From JAGVSR01 sp964589785 (GTDB lineage: Bacteria > Pseudomonadota > Alphaproteobacteria > Rhizobiales > Hyphomicrobiaceae), in NCBI GenBank assembly GCA_964589785.1, contig CAZPUQ010000003.1, forward strand, positions 248,001-312,000: a DNA stretch of 64,000 nt, in the 5' to 3' direction. This document shows positions 33,318 through 42,046 of the stretch, piece by piece. The position numbers and the translations under genes are program-made. A model generated the notes under the pieces. It did no database searches and was not told where the DNA came from. It worked only from the letters and a program-made list of their open reading frames with translations. The stretch's first letter is position 1. Each line of letters begins with the position of its first letter.

Positions 33318-34286
33318 ATGCGTCGTCTCGCGCGACTGGCCGTTTTCCTGATGCTTCTGGCGCCGGTCGCTTCGCTCGCGGCGGGCCGGAAGGAGCGTGC
33401 GCCGGAGAACCCCTTCCCGCGCTCCGAGGCGGTCCTGAAATGGATCAACGGCTACCGCGCCAACCCTGAGCCACGAAAGTTGCCCGCCGCCGTCCGCGCG
33501 ATGGGCGAGCACGGTCTTTTGCGCGATCTCGATCAGGCGGGATTGCAGGTCGGGTTCATCGCCGGCGTCCTGGCGACCAATCCCGAGACGGCGCCCCGGC
33601 TCATCGCCGAGATGTTCCCGATGCCGCCCGAGGACCAGGTGATCCTCATCAAGGCGATCGCGTTCTCGGGCCTTCCCAACTGGAAGGAGCTCTTGTCCGC
33701 CTTCAGCGAGCGCATGCCGGCGCGCAAGGTGCTCATCGAGAAGTACGTCTACGGCGACGGCAAGACGCTGTTCGAGCTGCCGCTGGAGGAGGGAGCGTTC
33801 GTCCTCGACAGCCACTGGGGCTACTACTTCGGCAGCGGCTCGCAGCCCGCGATCGGGCGCATCGCCTCCGCGCTCGCCTGGATGAAGGAGGGCGACAACG
33901 TCGAGAAGCTCACCATCGCCGCCATGGCCAAATGGACGCTCGCCACCAACGCCACGCGCGACAAGGAGCTGCTCGACGTCCTGAAGGAGCAGATGAACCT
34001 GCAGCCGAGCGAGATCGCGCGCACCAACCTGCGCGAGGTCATTCTCGCCGCCGAGACGTTCGAGACGGCCAAGATCCGCCGCGATGCGCTGGCCGCGATC
34101 GACGAGCTCAAGGCCAAGGGTCCGGAGAGCAAGCGCAACTACGCGTGGTGGGGACAGGCCGGGCAGACGGTGTTCGCGTTGGGCTGCGTCGCGGCGAGCG
34201 CGATGGGGCAGGTGCAACTCGGCATTCCCTGCGTCGTCGGCGGCGCCGTCTCGACGGCGGCGCTCAAATACCTGACGCCCCAGTAG
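33318..34286 (+). CDS. conserved hypothetical exported protein
   Basis: A 322-residue protein with a Sec signal peptide (MRRLARLAVFLMLLAPVASLAAG), then a mostly helical mature domain with repeating EK/R-rich helices that could form a TPR- or HEAT-like solenoid. Near the C-terminus a hydrophobic stretch (about 290-320, QTVFALGCVAASAMGQVQLG) with two cysteines may insert in a membrane. ATG at 33318 follows GGGGGATAGG. It lies divergent to uvrC and 93 bp before gatB. No function recognised. Confidence 0.75.
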   Translation: MRRLARLAVFLMLLAPVASLAAGRKERAPENPFPRSEAVLKWINGYRANPEPRKLPAAVRAMGEHGLLRDLDQAGLQVGFIAGVLATNPETAPRLIAEMFPMPPEDQVILIKAIAFSGLPNWKELLSAFSERMPARKVLIEKYVYGDGKTLFELPLEEGAFVLDSHWGYYFGSGSQPAIGRIASALAWMKEGDNVEKLTIAAMAKWTLATNATRDKELLDVLKEQMNLQPSEIARTNLREVILAAETFETAKIRRDALAAIDELKAKGPESKRNYAWWGQAGQTVFALGCVAASAMGQVQLGIPCVVGGAVSTAALKYLTPQ

Positions 34287-34379
34287 GCGTTGCCGTGGAC
34301 CCGCCGCTTGCCTGCCTGCCCCCGGTGCGATAACCAAAGCAGCAATTTCCCCCATCACGACGTGAGGCAGGACGAAGCC

Positions 34380-35861
34380 ATGGCGCGCGCTGAGACGGCC
34401 AATGCCAAACCCTCCAAGCTCATCCACGGCGCAACCGGCGACTGGGAGGTCGTGATCGGCATGGAGGTCCACGCCCAGGTCGCCTCGCGCTCGAAGCTGT
34501 TCTCGGGCTCGTCGACGGCGTTCGGGGGCGAGCCCAACAGCCACGTCTCGCTCGTCGATGCGGCCATGCCGGGCATGCTGCCGGTCATCAACGAGGAGTG
34601 CGTGGCGCAGGCGGTGCGCACGGGGCTCGGGCTCAAGGCGAAGATCAACCTGAAGAGCGTCTTCGACCGCAAGAACTACTTCTATCCGGACCTCCCGCAG
34701 GGCTACCAGATCTCGCAGTATAAGCAGCCCGTCGTCGGCGAGGGCGAGGTCGAGATCGAGGTCGACGGCGACCCCAAGACGGTCGGCATCGAGCGCCTGC
34801 ACCTGGAGCAGGACGCCGGCAAGTCGATCCACGACCAGCACCCCGACTACTCCTATGTCGATCTCAACCGCTCGGGCGTGGCGCTCATGGAGATCGTGTC
34901 GAAGCCCGACCTGCGCTCGGCCAAGGAGGCGCAGGCGTACGTGACGAAGCTGCGCACCATCCTGCGCTATCTCGGCACCTGCGACGGCGACATGGAGAAG
35001 GGCAACCTGCGCGCGGACGTGAACGTCTCCGTGCGCCGTCCGGGCGGTGCGCTCGGCACGCGCTGCGAGATCAAGAACGTGAACTCGATCCGCTTCATCG
35101 GCCAGGCGATCGAGGCGGAGGCGCGCCGGCAGATCGATATCCTGGAGGACGGCGGCGCGATCGACCAGGAGACGCGGCTCTTCGATGCGAACAAGGGCGA
35201 GACGCGGTCCATGCGCTCCAAGGAGGAGGCGCACGACTACCGCTATTTCCCCGATCCCGACCTGCTGCCGCTCGAGCTCGATTTGGCGTGGGTGGACGAT
35301 CTCGCCCGGCACCTGCCCGAGCTGCCCGACGAGAAGCGTGCCCGGTTCATGAAGGACTACGGGCTGTCGGCCTACGACGCGGGCGTGCTCGTCGCCGAGC
35401 GCGAGAGCGCGGACTATTTCGAGCGCGTCGCGAAGGGGCGCGACGGCAAGCTCGCCGCCAACTGGGTCATCAACGAGCTGTTCGGCCGCCTCAACAAGGA
35501 GGGCCTCGACATTCAGCACGCGCCGGTGTCGGCCGACCAGCTCGGCGGCCTCGTCGGGCTCATCGCCTCGGGCGTCATCTCCGGCAAGATCGCCAAGGAC
35601 CTGTTCGAGATCCTGTGGACCGAGGGCGGCGATCCGGCCGAGATCGTCGAGACGCGCGGCATGAAGCAGGTCACCGATACCGCGGCGATCGAGAAGGCCG
35701 TGGACGACATTCTCGCGGCCAATCCGGACAAGGCGGAGCAGGCGAAGTCGAAGCCGAACCTTCTCGGCTGGTTCGTCGGCCAGGTCATGAAGGCGTCGGG
35801 CGGCAAGGCGAACCCCGCCGCCGTCAACGAGATCCTGAAAAAGAAGCTCGGCATCGCGTAA
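34380..35861 (+). CDS. gatB: Asp-tRNA(Asn)/Glu-tRNA(Gln) amidotransferase subunit B
   Basis: A 493-residue GatB. Family motifs are EVVIGMEVHAQV, DRKNYFYPDLPQGYQISQ, LEQDAGKS, DLNRSGVALMEIVS and EEAHDYRYFPDPDLLPL, followed by the YqeY-like tail domain near the C-terminus (NWVINELFG ... LLGWFVGQVMKASGGKANP). With GatA and GatC it converts misacylated Glu-tRNA(Gln) or Asp-tRNA(Asn). gatA and gatC are not in the window, as is common when gatB is separate. Confidence 0.96.
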   Translation: MARAETANAKPSKLIHGATGDWEVVIGMEVHAQVASRSKLFSGSSTAFGGEPNSHVSLVDAAMPGMLPVINEECVAQAVRTGLGLKAKINLKSVFDRKNYFYPDLPQGYQISQYKQPVVGEGEVEIEVDGDPKTVGIERLHLEQDAGKSIHDQHPDYSYVDLNRSGVALMEIVSKPDLRSAKEAQAYVTKLRTILRYLGTCDGDMEKGNLRADVNVSVRRPGGALGTRCEIKNVNSIRFIGQAIEAEARRQIDILEDGGAIDQETRLFDANKGETRSMRSKEEAHDYRYFPDPDLLPLELDLAWVDDLARHLPELPDEKRARFMKDYGLSAYDAGVLVAERESADYFERVAKGRDGKLAANWVINELFGRLNKEGLDIQHAPVSADQLGGLVGLIASGVISGKIAKDLFEILWTEGGDPAEIVETRGMKQVTDTAAIEKAVDDILAANPDKAEQAKSKPNLLGWFVGQVMKASGGKANPAAVNEILKKKLGIA

Positions 35862-35874
35862 CGCGCTGCTCCGC

Positions 35875-35904
35875 CCCCTCTCCCCGTAAGGACGGCGAGA
35901 GGGG
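35875..35904. repeat. intergenic palindrome, CCCTCTCC type
   Basis: CCCCTCTC and GAGAGGGG arms (35875-35882, 35897-35904) with a 14-base loop, 14 bp after the gatB stop. No T-run follows. It matches the type of short alphaproteobacterial intergenic repeat seen again at 36507-36540. Confidence 0.6.
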
Positions 35905-36111
35905 ACACGCAGCTATCTCTTCACGCCCACTTATCCCCGCCGCTTATCGCGCACTCTAGACTGGCTGACCTGCATCACTCGGGGGCGCTGTCCGGAGGCG
36001 TCTTGGCAGCGCGATGCGGGGGCGGGTGCGGGAGGACCTCCTCGGCTTTACGCGAGCCAACCCTTCCGACTTTATCTCCATGCCCGGCGGTAACGCAGGG
36101 TCCGGATGATG

Positions 36112-36185
36112 TGCCGGTTAAAAATGGGAGCCGGCAGACCTGGGGTAATAGCGAGCCCAGGCGACGCCCGTCGAAGCGGGGCGCC
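36112..36185. repeat. structured intergenic element with nested hairpins
   Basis: Two hairpins in series: CCTGGG/CCCAGG (36139-36144, 36156-36161) and CGCCC/GGGCG (36165-36169, 36179-36183), preceded by GCCGG/CCGGC (about 36112-36135). It looks like part of a multi-hairpin repeat unit of rhizobial genomes or a structured RNA; copy number in the genome would decide. Confidence 0.45.
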
Positions 36186-36342
36186 ACGGCGCTTCATTCT
36201 AGATCCTTGCGGACGACCGCAGCACCGCTGCGCCCCGCTCCCCGAATGCGTTCCCTCCGGTGCGAAGGCACGCGGAGATCTTGTGTCTTCCCGAGCTCCC
36301 TATCCCACGATGCCGCGTGAGAGCACCGCTCCTCCCACCGTC

Positions 36343-36362
36343 ACCCCCGCGAAGGCGGGGGT
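36343..36362. repeat. intergenic palindrome, CCCCCGCGAAGGCGGGGG type
   Basis: Perfect eight-base arms ACCCCCGC and GCGGGGGT around GAAG. This 'cccgcgaaggcggg' hairpin is a widespread short repeat in alphaproteobacterial intergenic DNA. Confidence 0.7.
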
Positions 36363-36506
36363 CTGCGCAAGCATTGGATGGAGTGCATTGAAATGGCTTG
36401 CGCGGATCGCGGCCTGCGCCGCGATGACGTCAGGGGTTGGGAGGGGCGCCGGCCTCTCCCAAGGGACGGACGCACGTTTCAATGTGCGCGACGCGGCGGG
36501 CACACT

Positions 36507-36540
36507 CCCTCTCCCTTGCGAGAGGGTCGGGGTGAGGGAG
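36507..36540. repeat. intergenic palindrome, second CCCTCTCC-type copy
   Basis: CCCTCTC (36507-36513) and GAGAGGG (36520-36526), with a further CTCCCT/AGGGAG pairing to 36540. Same family as the element at 35875-35904. Confidence 0.6.
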
Positions 36541-36660
36541 GCGTTCTGCGGGTTCGGAATCGCCCAGTCTCAGGCGGCCTGCACGCCGCCAAGCCCCGGA
36601 GGCGGATCGGCATTCTTCAGCGACTGCAGCACCGCAGCCCAATCGCGAGAGGGTTGCACC

Positions 36661-36822
36661 TCAGGCCTTGGCCTTTGCCGCGCGGGCCTTGCCGGAGAGC
36701 TTTTTCAGCCGCTTGCGGGCGGCGGCCGTGTTGCCCTGGATGCGCGTCGTCTTCGGGCGGGCGATGGCGCGGCGCGCCTTCTTCTTCTGCGTCTCGATGT
36801 TGCGCAGGCTGCGGGCGGTCAT
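36661..36822 (-). CDS. 53-residue strongly basic protein
   Basis: ATG at 36822, preceded by AAGGGGA at eight bases, opens a 53-codon frame: MTARSLRNIETQKKKARRAI and onward to a KLSGKARAAKAKA end. Nearly 40 percent of residues are K or R, and A is most of the rest, with no hydrophobic core. This composition is like histone-H1-type nucleoid or rRNA-associated proteins. No named family is recognised. A well-placed ribosome site and consistent composition support expression. Confidence 0.55.
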   Translation of the reverse strand: MTARSLRNIETQKKKARRAIARPKTTRIQGNTAAARKRLKKLSGKARAAKAKA

Positions 36823-36911
36823 CGGATGGTCCCCTTTGCGAGATGGTGCCGGGCCTGAGCCGCCCGGCCGTGAGCGCCTCGTCTAGGCCAGGAGCCCCAG
36901 GCTGGCAAGGG

Positions 36912-37934
36912 CTACGACCCCATGATCGCCTGGACGACGGGGACCGGCGCAATGAGGACCGCGGTCCAGATGACACAGGAGACGAGGCTGACGAGCGCAA
37001 ACGTCGCGAAGGGGATGCTGTCGGCACCCGCCGCCAGCGGGGCGAAAGAGCGCAGCGTCGTGTGGAACTTCGACGGGATGAGACCGGCCGCTCCCCGGCG
37101 CGCCATGAAGGCGACCGCCTGACCGGAGGAGTCCGGGCTCCAGCTATTCGGCCAGACGGTGTGCAGCTCGCCTTTGTGTTCCTTGCCCGAGCGGTAGGCC
37201 ATCAGGTCGCCGAGGAAGGCGCCGACGAGCCCGGCCGCGCCGCCGAGCAGCGGATCGCCGCCGGCCAGAAAAAAGATCGCGGCGAGGACGACGAAGAGAA
37301 TGAGGGTCGGGATGGCCATGAGCGGCATGGGGATGCTGTTCAAATACGCGGCCGCGAACAGCAGCGCGGCGACGATCAGTTGATGCTCGCGCACGAAGGC
37401 GACGATCTCCTCGCGGAAGGTGACGGCGAAAAAGCTCGGCGCGATGATCCCCACCGACCAGATGAAAGCGCTGATGACATTGGCGATCTGGAACGGAAGC
37501 TGGCGCATGCGGAACATGCCGGCGACGACCGGGATGACCGCGCGCACGGGGCCGAAGAAGTGGCCGAGGAACACGCCCCACCCGCCCCATCGGGCAAAGA
37601 ACGTCTCGCCGTGGCGGATCAGCTCGGGCCGCGCGCTGAAGGGCCAGATGTTGGGAATGCTGTCCGTGAAGTAGCGTCCGATCCAGTAGGACACGGCATA
37701 TCCCAAGGTGCCGCCGAGGCCCGCCGCGATGATCGCGGGCAGCAGGATCGACTGATCCGCTCCGCTCGCGGCGAGAAGGGCCGTGATGCCGACGAGGATC
37801 GCCGTGCCGGGCCACAGGATCGACAGGAAGCAAAAGCTCTCCGCGAACGCGACCAGAAAGGCGACCGGCACGGCCCACCCTTCATGCGTGCGCACGAAGC
37901 TGACAATCAATTCCACGAAGTCCTGCACGCTCAT
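36912..37934 (-). CDS. DedA-family membrane protein with a second DedA-like half
   Basis: A 340-residue membrane protein. The first 200 residues are a normal DedA (VTT/SNARE-associated) domain: GGTLGYAVSYWIGRYF and the core ARWGGWGVFLGHFFGPVRAVIPVVAGMFRM. The remaining 140 residues repeat the pattern in weaker form: GAFLGDLMAYRSG, then IPSKFHTTLRSFAPLAAGA and a closing W-containing helix, suggesting an internal duplication. DedA proteins flip or recycle lipid carriers or use proton motive force; E. coli YqjA/YghB are examples. Confidence 0.85.
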   Translation of the reverse strand: MSVQDFVELIVSFVRTHEGWAVPVAFLVAFAESFCFLSILWPGTAILVGITALLAASGADQSILLPAIIAAGLGGTLGYAVSYWIGRYFTDSIPNIWPFSARPELIRHGETFFARWGGWGVFLGHFFGPVRAVIPVVAGMFRMRQLPFQIANVISAFIWSVGIIAPSFFAVTFREEIVAFVREHQLIVAALLFAAAYLNSIPMPLMAIPTLILFVVLAAIFFLAGGDPLLGGAAGLVGAFLGDLMAYRSGKEHKGELHTVWPNSWSPDSSGQAVAFMARRGAAGLIPSKFHTTLRSFAPLAAGADSIPFATFALVSLVSCVIWTAVLIAPVPVVQAIMGS

Positions 37935-38030
37935 CGGTTGGCTTTCACGTCTGGGGCCGGACCGCCGGCCGATCGCCTCGCTGTGGCGATCGTGCCCGTG
38001 GTCCCCCGGGTTGAAAAGAGGACAAGCCGC

Positions 38031-38495
38031 TCAAGACTTGCTGCACCGGCGGCTCAATTCCCGGCCAAGCTCGCGGCTCACCTCGCCGGCCAGGATGACA
38101 CCGCGCGATATCTGGGAATGCGTGAGCCCGTTTCCAGGGGCGCGCAGGATCGCCGGCCCCGCGTCGGCCTCCTGCTTGCCGGCTCGAAGCTCGCTACAGC
38201 TCAGCTCCTTCTTCTTGGATTTGAAGGCGAAAAGCCGCACGCCCGAGGCGTAGGCCGTTGCATCGGGGCGTTGGTGGATCCAGGCCCGCGCCGGATCGTC
38301 GACGATGGCCTTGAGCGTCGTCTTGCGTTCGGCCACGCACGCCGGGCTGTCGTCGACGCATTTGAGACCCGCGCCCGGCGACGTCACCGTCACGCCGTTG
38401 CCGCTGCAGGCGCCGAGCACGACCGCAGCGGCGAGCGGCAAGGCCGGTACGGCCAGGGCCCGGCGGCGAGCCGGCGGCAGTCGGTCGGTCGGCAT
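38031..38495 (-). CDS. hypothetical lipoprotein
   Basis: A 154-residue protein with a signal peptide and lipobox LGAC (C30), so probably lipid-modified and membrane-anchored. The mature domain has five further cysteines (KCVDDSPAC, SCSEL, RRC) and conserved aromatic/charged segments (ARAWIHQRPDATAYASGVRLFAF). AGGAG lies five bases before the ATG. Function unknown. Confidence 0.72.
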   Translation of the reverse strand: MPTDRLPPARRRALAVPALPLAAAVVLGACSGNGVTVTSPGAGLKCVDDSPACVAERKTTLKAIVDDPARAWIHQRPDATAYASGVRLFAFKSKKKELSCSELRAGKQEADAGPAILRAPGNGLTHSQISRGVILAGEVSRELGRELSRRCSKS

Positions 38496-38647
38496 AGGGC
38501 TCCTGGCATTTGTTTCAAGGTGCGATTATGGGTCGGTCGTGGCGAGGTCAAGGCACACTGGCGCCGGCGCGGTTTCCTGTGACGATTGAGCCTCATAGTA
38601 TCGGGCAGCATGACGGCGGCAGGCCGGGCGCAGCAGGGAGCGGAGCG

Positions 38648-39616
38648 ATGGTTCACGCGATTCGGTTGCACGCTCACGGCGGCCCGGATGTGCTGCGGTT
38701 CGAGCCTGTGGAGGTGTCCGCGCCCGGCCCCGGCGAGGTTCGCATCCGGCAGCGCGCGGTCGGCCTCAACTTCATCGACATCTATCAGCGGTCGGGCCTC
38801 TACAAGCTGGCGAGCCTCCCGGCCGTGCTCGGCATGGAAGGCGCCGGCGAGGTCGTTGCGACGGGCGAGGGCGTGACGGCCTTCAAACCGGGTGACCGCG
38901 TGGCCTATGGGACCGAGCTCGGCGGCTATGCCGAGGAGCGCACTATCCGTTCGAACCGTCTCATGCCGTTGCCCGACGCGATCTCCTACGAGACGGCCGC
39001 GGCGATGATGCTGCAGGGCATGACGGTCCGGTATCTTCTCCGCGAGACGTTCGACGTGCGTCCCGGCACCGTGCTCCTGTTCCATGCGGCTGCGGGCGGC
39101 GTCGGCCTCATCGCCTGCCAGTGGGCCCGCGCGCTCGGCGCGACGATGATCGGAACCGTCGGCTCGCCGGAGAAGACCGCGCTTGCCCGAGCGCACGGCT
39201 GCACGCACGTGATCGACTACAGGCGCGAGGATTTCGTCGCCCGCGTGCGCGAGATCACCGGCGGTGCGGGATGCGACGTGGTCTACGATTCCATCGGTCG
39301 CGACACGTTCCCCGCCTCGCTCGCCTGCCTGAAGCCCAAGGGGCTCTGGGTCAGCTTCGGCAACGCCTCGGGGCCGGTCCCCCCCTTCGACCTCACCGAG
39401 CTCAAGGGATCGCTCTATGCGACGCGGCCGTCGCTGATGGCCTACACGGCGACGCCCGAAGCGCTGCGCGCCAATGCCGCCGATCTCTTCGCGCAAGTCG
39501 CGGCCGGACGCATCACGATCCCGGTCAATCAGCGCTATGCGCTCGCGGACGCTGCCGAGGCGCACCGGGCGCTGGAGGCGCGCCGGACGACAGGATCGTC
39601 CATTCTCATTCCCTGA
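38648..39616 (+). CDS. qor: NADPH:quinone oxidoreductase (Qor, zinc-independent MDR)
   Basis: A 322-residue medium-chain dehydrogenase/reductase without zinc-ligand cysteines. It shows LNFIDIYQRSGLY, GMEGAGEVVATG, the coenzyme motif HAAAGGVGLIACQWA, and VIDYRREDF. These match E. coli QorA, which reduces quinones with NADPH. ATG at 38648 follows GGAGCGGAG. It is 11 bp upstream of a GST gene, so the two are probably co-transcribed in detoxification. Confidence 0.9.
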   Translation: MVHAIRLHAHGGPDVLRFEPVEVSAPGPGEVRIRQRAVGLNFIDIYQRSGLYKLASLPAVLGMEGAGEVVATGEGVTAFKPGDRVAYGTELGGYAEERTIRSNRLMPLPDAISYETAAAMMLQGMTVRYLLRETFDVRPGTVLLFHAAAGGVGLIACQWARALGATMIGTVGSPEKTALARAHGCTHVIDYRREDFVARVREITGGAGCDVVYDSIGRDTFPASLACLKPKGLWVSFGNASGPVPPFDLTELKGSLYATRPSLMAYTATPEALRANAADLFAQVAAGRITIPVNQRYALADAAEAHRALEARRTTGSSILIP

Positions 39617-39627
39617 AGAGGTGTCCG

Positions 39628-40350
39628 ATGTCGAAGACGAGACATGCCAAGCCGATCGACCTCTACTTCTGGCCGACGCCCAACGGCCACAAAATTTCGA
39701 TCGCGCTCGAGGAGCTGGAGCTGCCCTACGTCGTCCATCCCGTCGATATCGCGCGCGGCGACCAGTTCAAGCCGGGCTTCCTCGCCATCTCGCCCAACAA
39801 CAAGATGCCGGCCGTCGTCGATCCGGACGGGCCGGACGGCGATCCGGTGTCGATCTTCGAGTCGGGCGCGATCCTCCTCTACCTCGCGCGCAAGACGGGC
39901 GAGCTGCGTGGCAAGGGCAAGCGCGCTCGCATCCTGGTCGAGCAGTGGCTCTTCTGGCAGGTGGCGGGCCTCGGGCCTATGGCGGGCCAGGCGCATCACT
40001 TCCGCAACTACGCGCCGGAGAAGATCCCCTACGCCATCGACCGTTACACGAACGAGGTGGCGCGGCTCTACGGCGTGCTCGACCGGCAGTTGCAGGACCG
40101 CCCGTACATTGCGGGCAAGTATTCGATCGCCGACATCGCGTCCTATCCCTGGGCGCGGCTGTGGGACCGGCAGGGCCAGGACATCGACCAGTTTCCAAAT
40201 GTGAAGGCGTGGCTCGACCGGGTAGGACAGCGGCCGGCCGTGGTGCGCGGCCTGGAGGCGGGCAGCGAGCTCGCGGCGAAGGCCGTCGACCTTGCGACCG
40301 ACAAGGACGCCCAGCGGATCCTGTTCGGCAACAAGCCGGCGGCGACGTGA
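39628..40350 (+). CDS. glutathione S-transferase (Nu class, YfcG/YghU-like)
   Basis: A 240-residue GST: thioredoxin-like N-domain (DLYFWPTPNGHKISIALEE, with NNKMPAVVDP and SIFESGAILLYLA) and an all-helical C-domain (SIADIASYPWARLWDRQG). TPNGHK in place of a catalytic Tyr/Ser is the Nu-class signature, as in YfcG, which has disulfide-bond oxidoreductase activity. ATG at 39628 follows AGAGG; a longer upstream frame overlaps qor. Confidence 0.9.
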   Translation: MSKTRHAKPIDLYFWPTPNGHKISIALEELELPYVVHPVDIARGDQFKPGFLAISPNNKMPAVVDPDGPDGDPVSIFESGAILLYLARKTGELRGKGKRARILVEQWLFWQVAGLGPMAGQAHHFRNYAPEKIPYAIDRYTNEVARLYGVLDRQLQDRPYIAGKYSIADIASYPWARLWDRQGQDIDQFPNVKAWLDRVGQRPAVVRGLEAGSELAAKAVDLATDKDAQRILFGNKPAAT

Positions 40351-40360
40351 GGCTGCGGGC

Positions 40361-40636
40361 TCAGCGATCGAGGAGGCTGGCGGGATCGACGGGGACGCCG
40401 GTGACGCGCTCGAACACGATGGCCGAGAGGACCTTTCCCGACGAGACGCGGGGCTCCATGGACTCCGGCTCGGCCGCCCGTTCGGCGCGTGCCTCGGCGG
40501 CCCCGAGGTAGGACGGGGCTGCCGCGGACTGAAGCGTCGGTGAGATGGAGCAGCCGGAGCCGAGAAGCGCGGCCGTGAGGATGAGGCCCGCTATCGAAAG
40601 CGAACCGCCGGCCTGTGACCCCCGTGCCCGTGCCAT
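40361..40636 (-). CDS. small hypothetical lipoprotein
   Basis: A 91-residue protein with a signal peptide and lipobox GSGC (about residue 29), then an alanine-rich stretch (about 35-55) and a conserved-looking end SSGKVLSAIVFERVTGVPVDPASLLDR. It lies convergent to the GST gene. ATG at 40636 has GGGA upstream; a frame open to 40729 is probably not used. Function unknown. Confidence 0.6.
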   Translation of the reverse strand: MARARGSQAGGSLSIAGLILTAALLGSGCSISPTLQSAAAPSYLGAAEARAERAAEPESMEPRVSSGKVLSAIVFERVTGVPVDPASLLDR

Positions 40637-41039
40637 GATGTGCGTCCCGTTTCCCGCTCTTGCCGGTGCGATGCACGCATCCGGCACTTCATCTGCGGAC
40701 ATTGATGCACCGCGCCGTCTGAATGGCACCTGAACGGTCGCACGAAGGCCTTTCTGCGAACAAGGTTAGCAGGTCATTTCCCCACATCTTAAGCGCCGGT
40801 GGCGAGGCGCTCGTCATCGCAACAGTCGGTTCGAAAGCGGACACAGGAAGAGGACAATGTTCACACTTGGGGCCTTCTGCACGATCCGGTGTTAACCCGT
40901 TTTCATCTCAATGCTGACAGTCTTTACCTCGATTGCAGATGCCGACGATTGCGGCGCGCGAAGCCTGAAGCGGCTCTTATAGCGCGACGCTCGCAGCCGA
41001 CCGGCATCGGACACGGTCTTGCGTTACGGAGTGACGGCG
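40637..41039. other. intergenic region without recognised gene
   Basis: A 403-bp gap between divergent genes. It is less GC-rich than its surroundings, with GGTTAGCAGGTCATTTCC at about 40762 and a GTTAACCCGTTTTCATC stretch at about 40890, and probably holds promoters for both sides. No reading frame or RNA is supported. Confidence 0.5.
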
Positions 41040-41309
41040 ATGGCGCGATTGGAGATCGCAACCAACGAGACGGTCGAGTTCGCATGTCAGGGCGGCGCCC
41101 CGGATGCGCTCTTCGAGCTCGGTCTCATGTACTGCGCGGGGCGGGACGTTCCCCTCGATCTCGTGCAGGCCCACAAGTGGTTCAACCTCGCCGCACAGCG
41201 CGGCAACGCCGACGCCAGGCGCTACCGGCTCGAGCTTGCGGCGGAGATGTCGAAGCACGAGATCGCCGAGGCGCAGCGCCAGGCGCGCGAGTGGCTCGCA
41301 AAGCACTGA
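41040..41309 (+). CDS. Sel1-repeat protein
   Basis: An 89-residue protein with a Sel1-like repeat (DALFELGLMYCAGRDVPLDLVQAHKWFNLAAQRGNADA, about 26-63) and a charged C-terminal helix. Sel1 repeats form alpha/alpha solenoids for protein contacts. ATG at 41040 follows GGAG; a TTG at 41019 would add seven residues. Confidence 0.82.
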   Translation: MARLEIATNETVEFACQGGAPDALFELGLMYCAGRDVPLDLVQAHKWFNLAAQRGNADARRYRLELAAEMSKHEIAEAQRQAREWLAKH

Positions 41310-41359
41310 GAGAATGCCGGCCGGCCTTGTGATCGCCGCCGGCGCGCGTGCCGCCGCTC

Positions 41360-42046
41360 TCAGCAGTCGGTGAAGAACGATGTCACGCAGTGCCAGCTCT
41401 TCTTGGCGGCCTCGTTGATCGCGCTGCCGGCCCCCTGCATCTGATCGCCGGCCTTCTCCGTCTGCTTCTTGACGGCGCCCGCGACATCGTTGAGACCCTG
41501 CTTCGTCGACTCCACCGTCGTCTTCGCGAGGTCTTCGACCGTGCGCGGCGGCTCGGCTTGTTCCGGCGCATCCGGTGTGCCGGGCCGAAGACCGGGCTTG
41601 CTTCCCGGCGTGACCGGGGCAGGGTCGGTCGTCTTCGGCTCGGCCGCAGGACGGTCGGGACGTGGCCGCACCGGCGCGGTCGCGGCGTCTGTCTCCTTAA
41701 CTGCCGGAGGCGGCATACCGGGAATGGCGGCGGGCGGAGGGGCCAATGGAACGACGGCGGCCGACGGCTCGATGATCCGCTCCACTCCCTCGCAGCCTGA
41801 CGTGGAGAACCGCTCGACGCTGCAGCGCGCGTGTCCGCCCGTCTTGGCGAGCTGCTTCACGCACTGGATCTGGTTGCGCGGATCGGCGGGCGCGGTCTCG
41901 AGCGTGCCGGCGATGAGGCAGCGATAGACGGCGTCGGGACCGAAGCAGGCGACGCAATAGCTCTCCGCCCAGACCGCGGCCGGGGCCGCCGTCAGCAGTC
42001 CGAAGGCCAGAACGGTTCGGGCAACGCGGGTCATACGGGCCTGCAT
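41360..42046 (-). CDS. exported proline-rich hypothetical protein
   Basis: A 228-residue protein: signal peptide (about 1-27), a short cysteine-rich N-terminal domain with YCVACFGPDAVYRC, QCVKQL, ARCSVE and GCEGV (about 30-90), a long P/A-rich linker (about 95-165), then a helical segment with repeated EKAG-type residues and a closing WHCVTSFFTDC. Six to eight cysteines suggest disulfides in the periplasm. The first ATG (42046) was chosen over 42034. No function recognised. Confidence 0.7.
   Translation of the reverse strand: MQARMTRVARTVLAFGLLTAAPAAVWAESYCVACFGPDAVYRCLIAGTLETAPADPRNQIQCVKQLAKTGGHARCSVERFSTSGCEGVERIIEPSAAVVPLAPPPAAIPGMPPPAVKETDAATAPVRPRPDRPAAEPKTTDPAPVTPGSKPGLRPGTPDAPEQAEPPRTVEDLAKTTVESTKQGLNDVAGAVKKQTEKAGDQMQGAGSAINEAAKKSWHCVTSFFTDC

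Larger units (their letters stand above)
35862..36660. other. 800-bp intergenic region with palindromic repeats
   Basis: Between gatB and a small basic gene. It contains at least four hairpin elements of kinds common between genes in Hyphomicrobiales (listed separately) and no reading frame with family features. Translations of the open frames are low in hydrophobic or motif content and follow the repeats. Confidence 0.6.

Noticed and set aside
31230..35519. A 1429-codon open frame on the minus strand.
   Set aside because: Only the part to 33161 is uvrC. The rest is antisense to the exported protein gene and gatB, kept open by high GC codon bias.
35862..36660. Several 60-250 codon frames after gatB.
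   Set aside because: They are translations of palindromic repeats and show no protein-like features.
36378..38582. A 734-codon plus-strand frame.
   Set aside because: Covers the antisense of DedA, the basic protein and the lipoprotein; composition is shadow-like.
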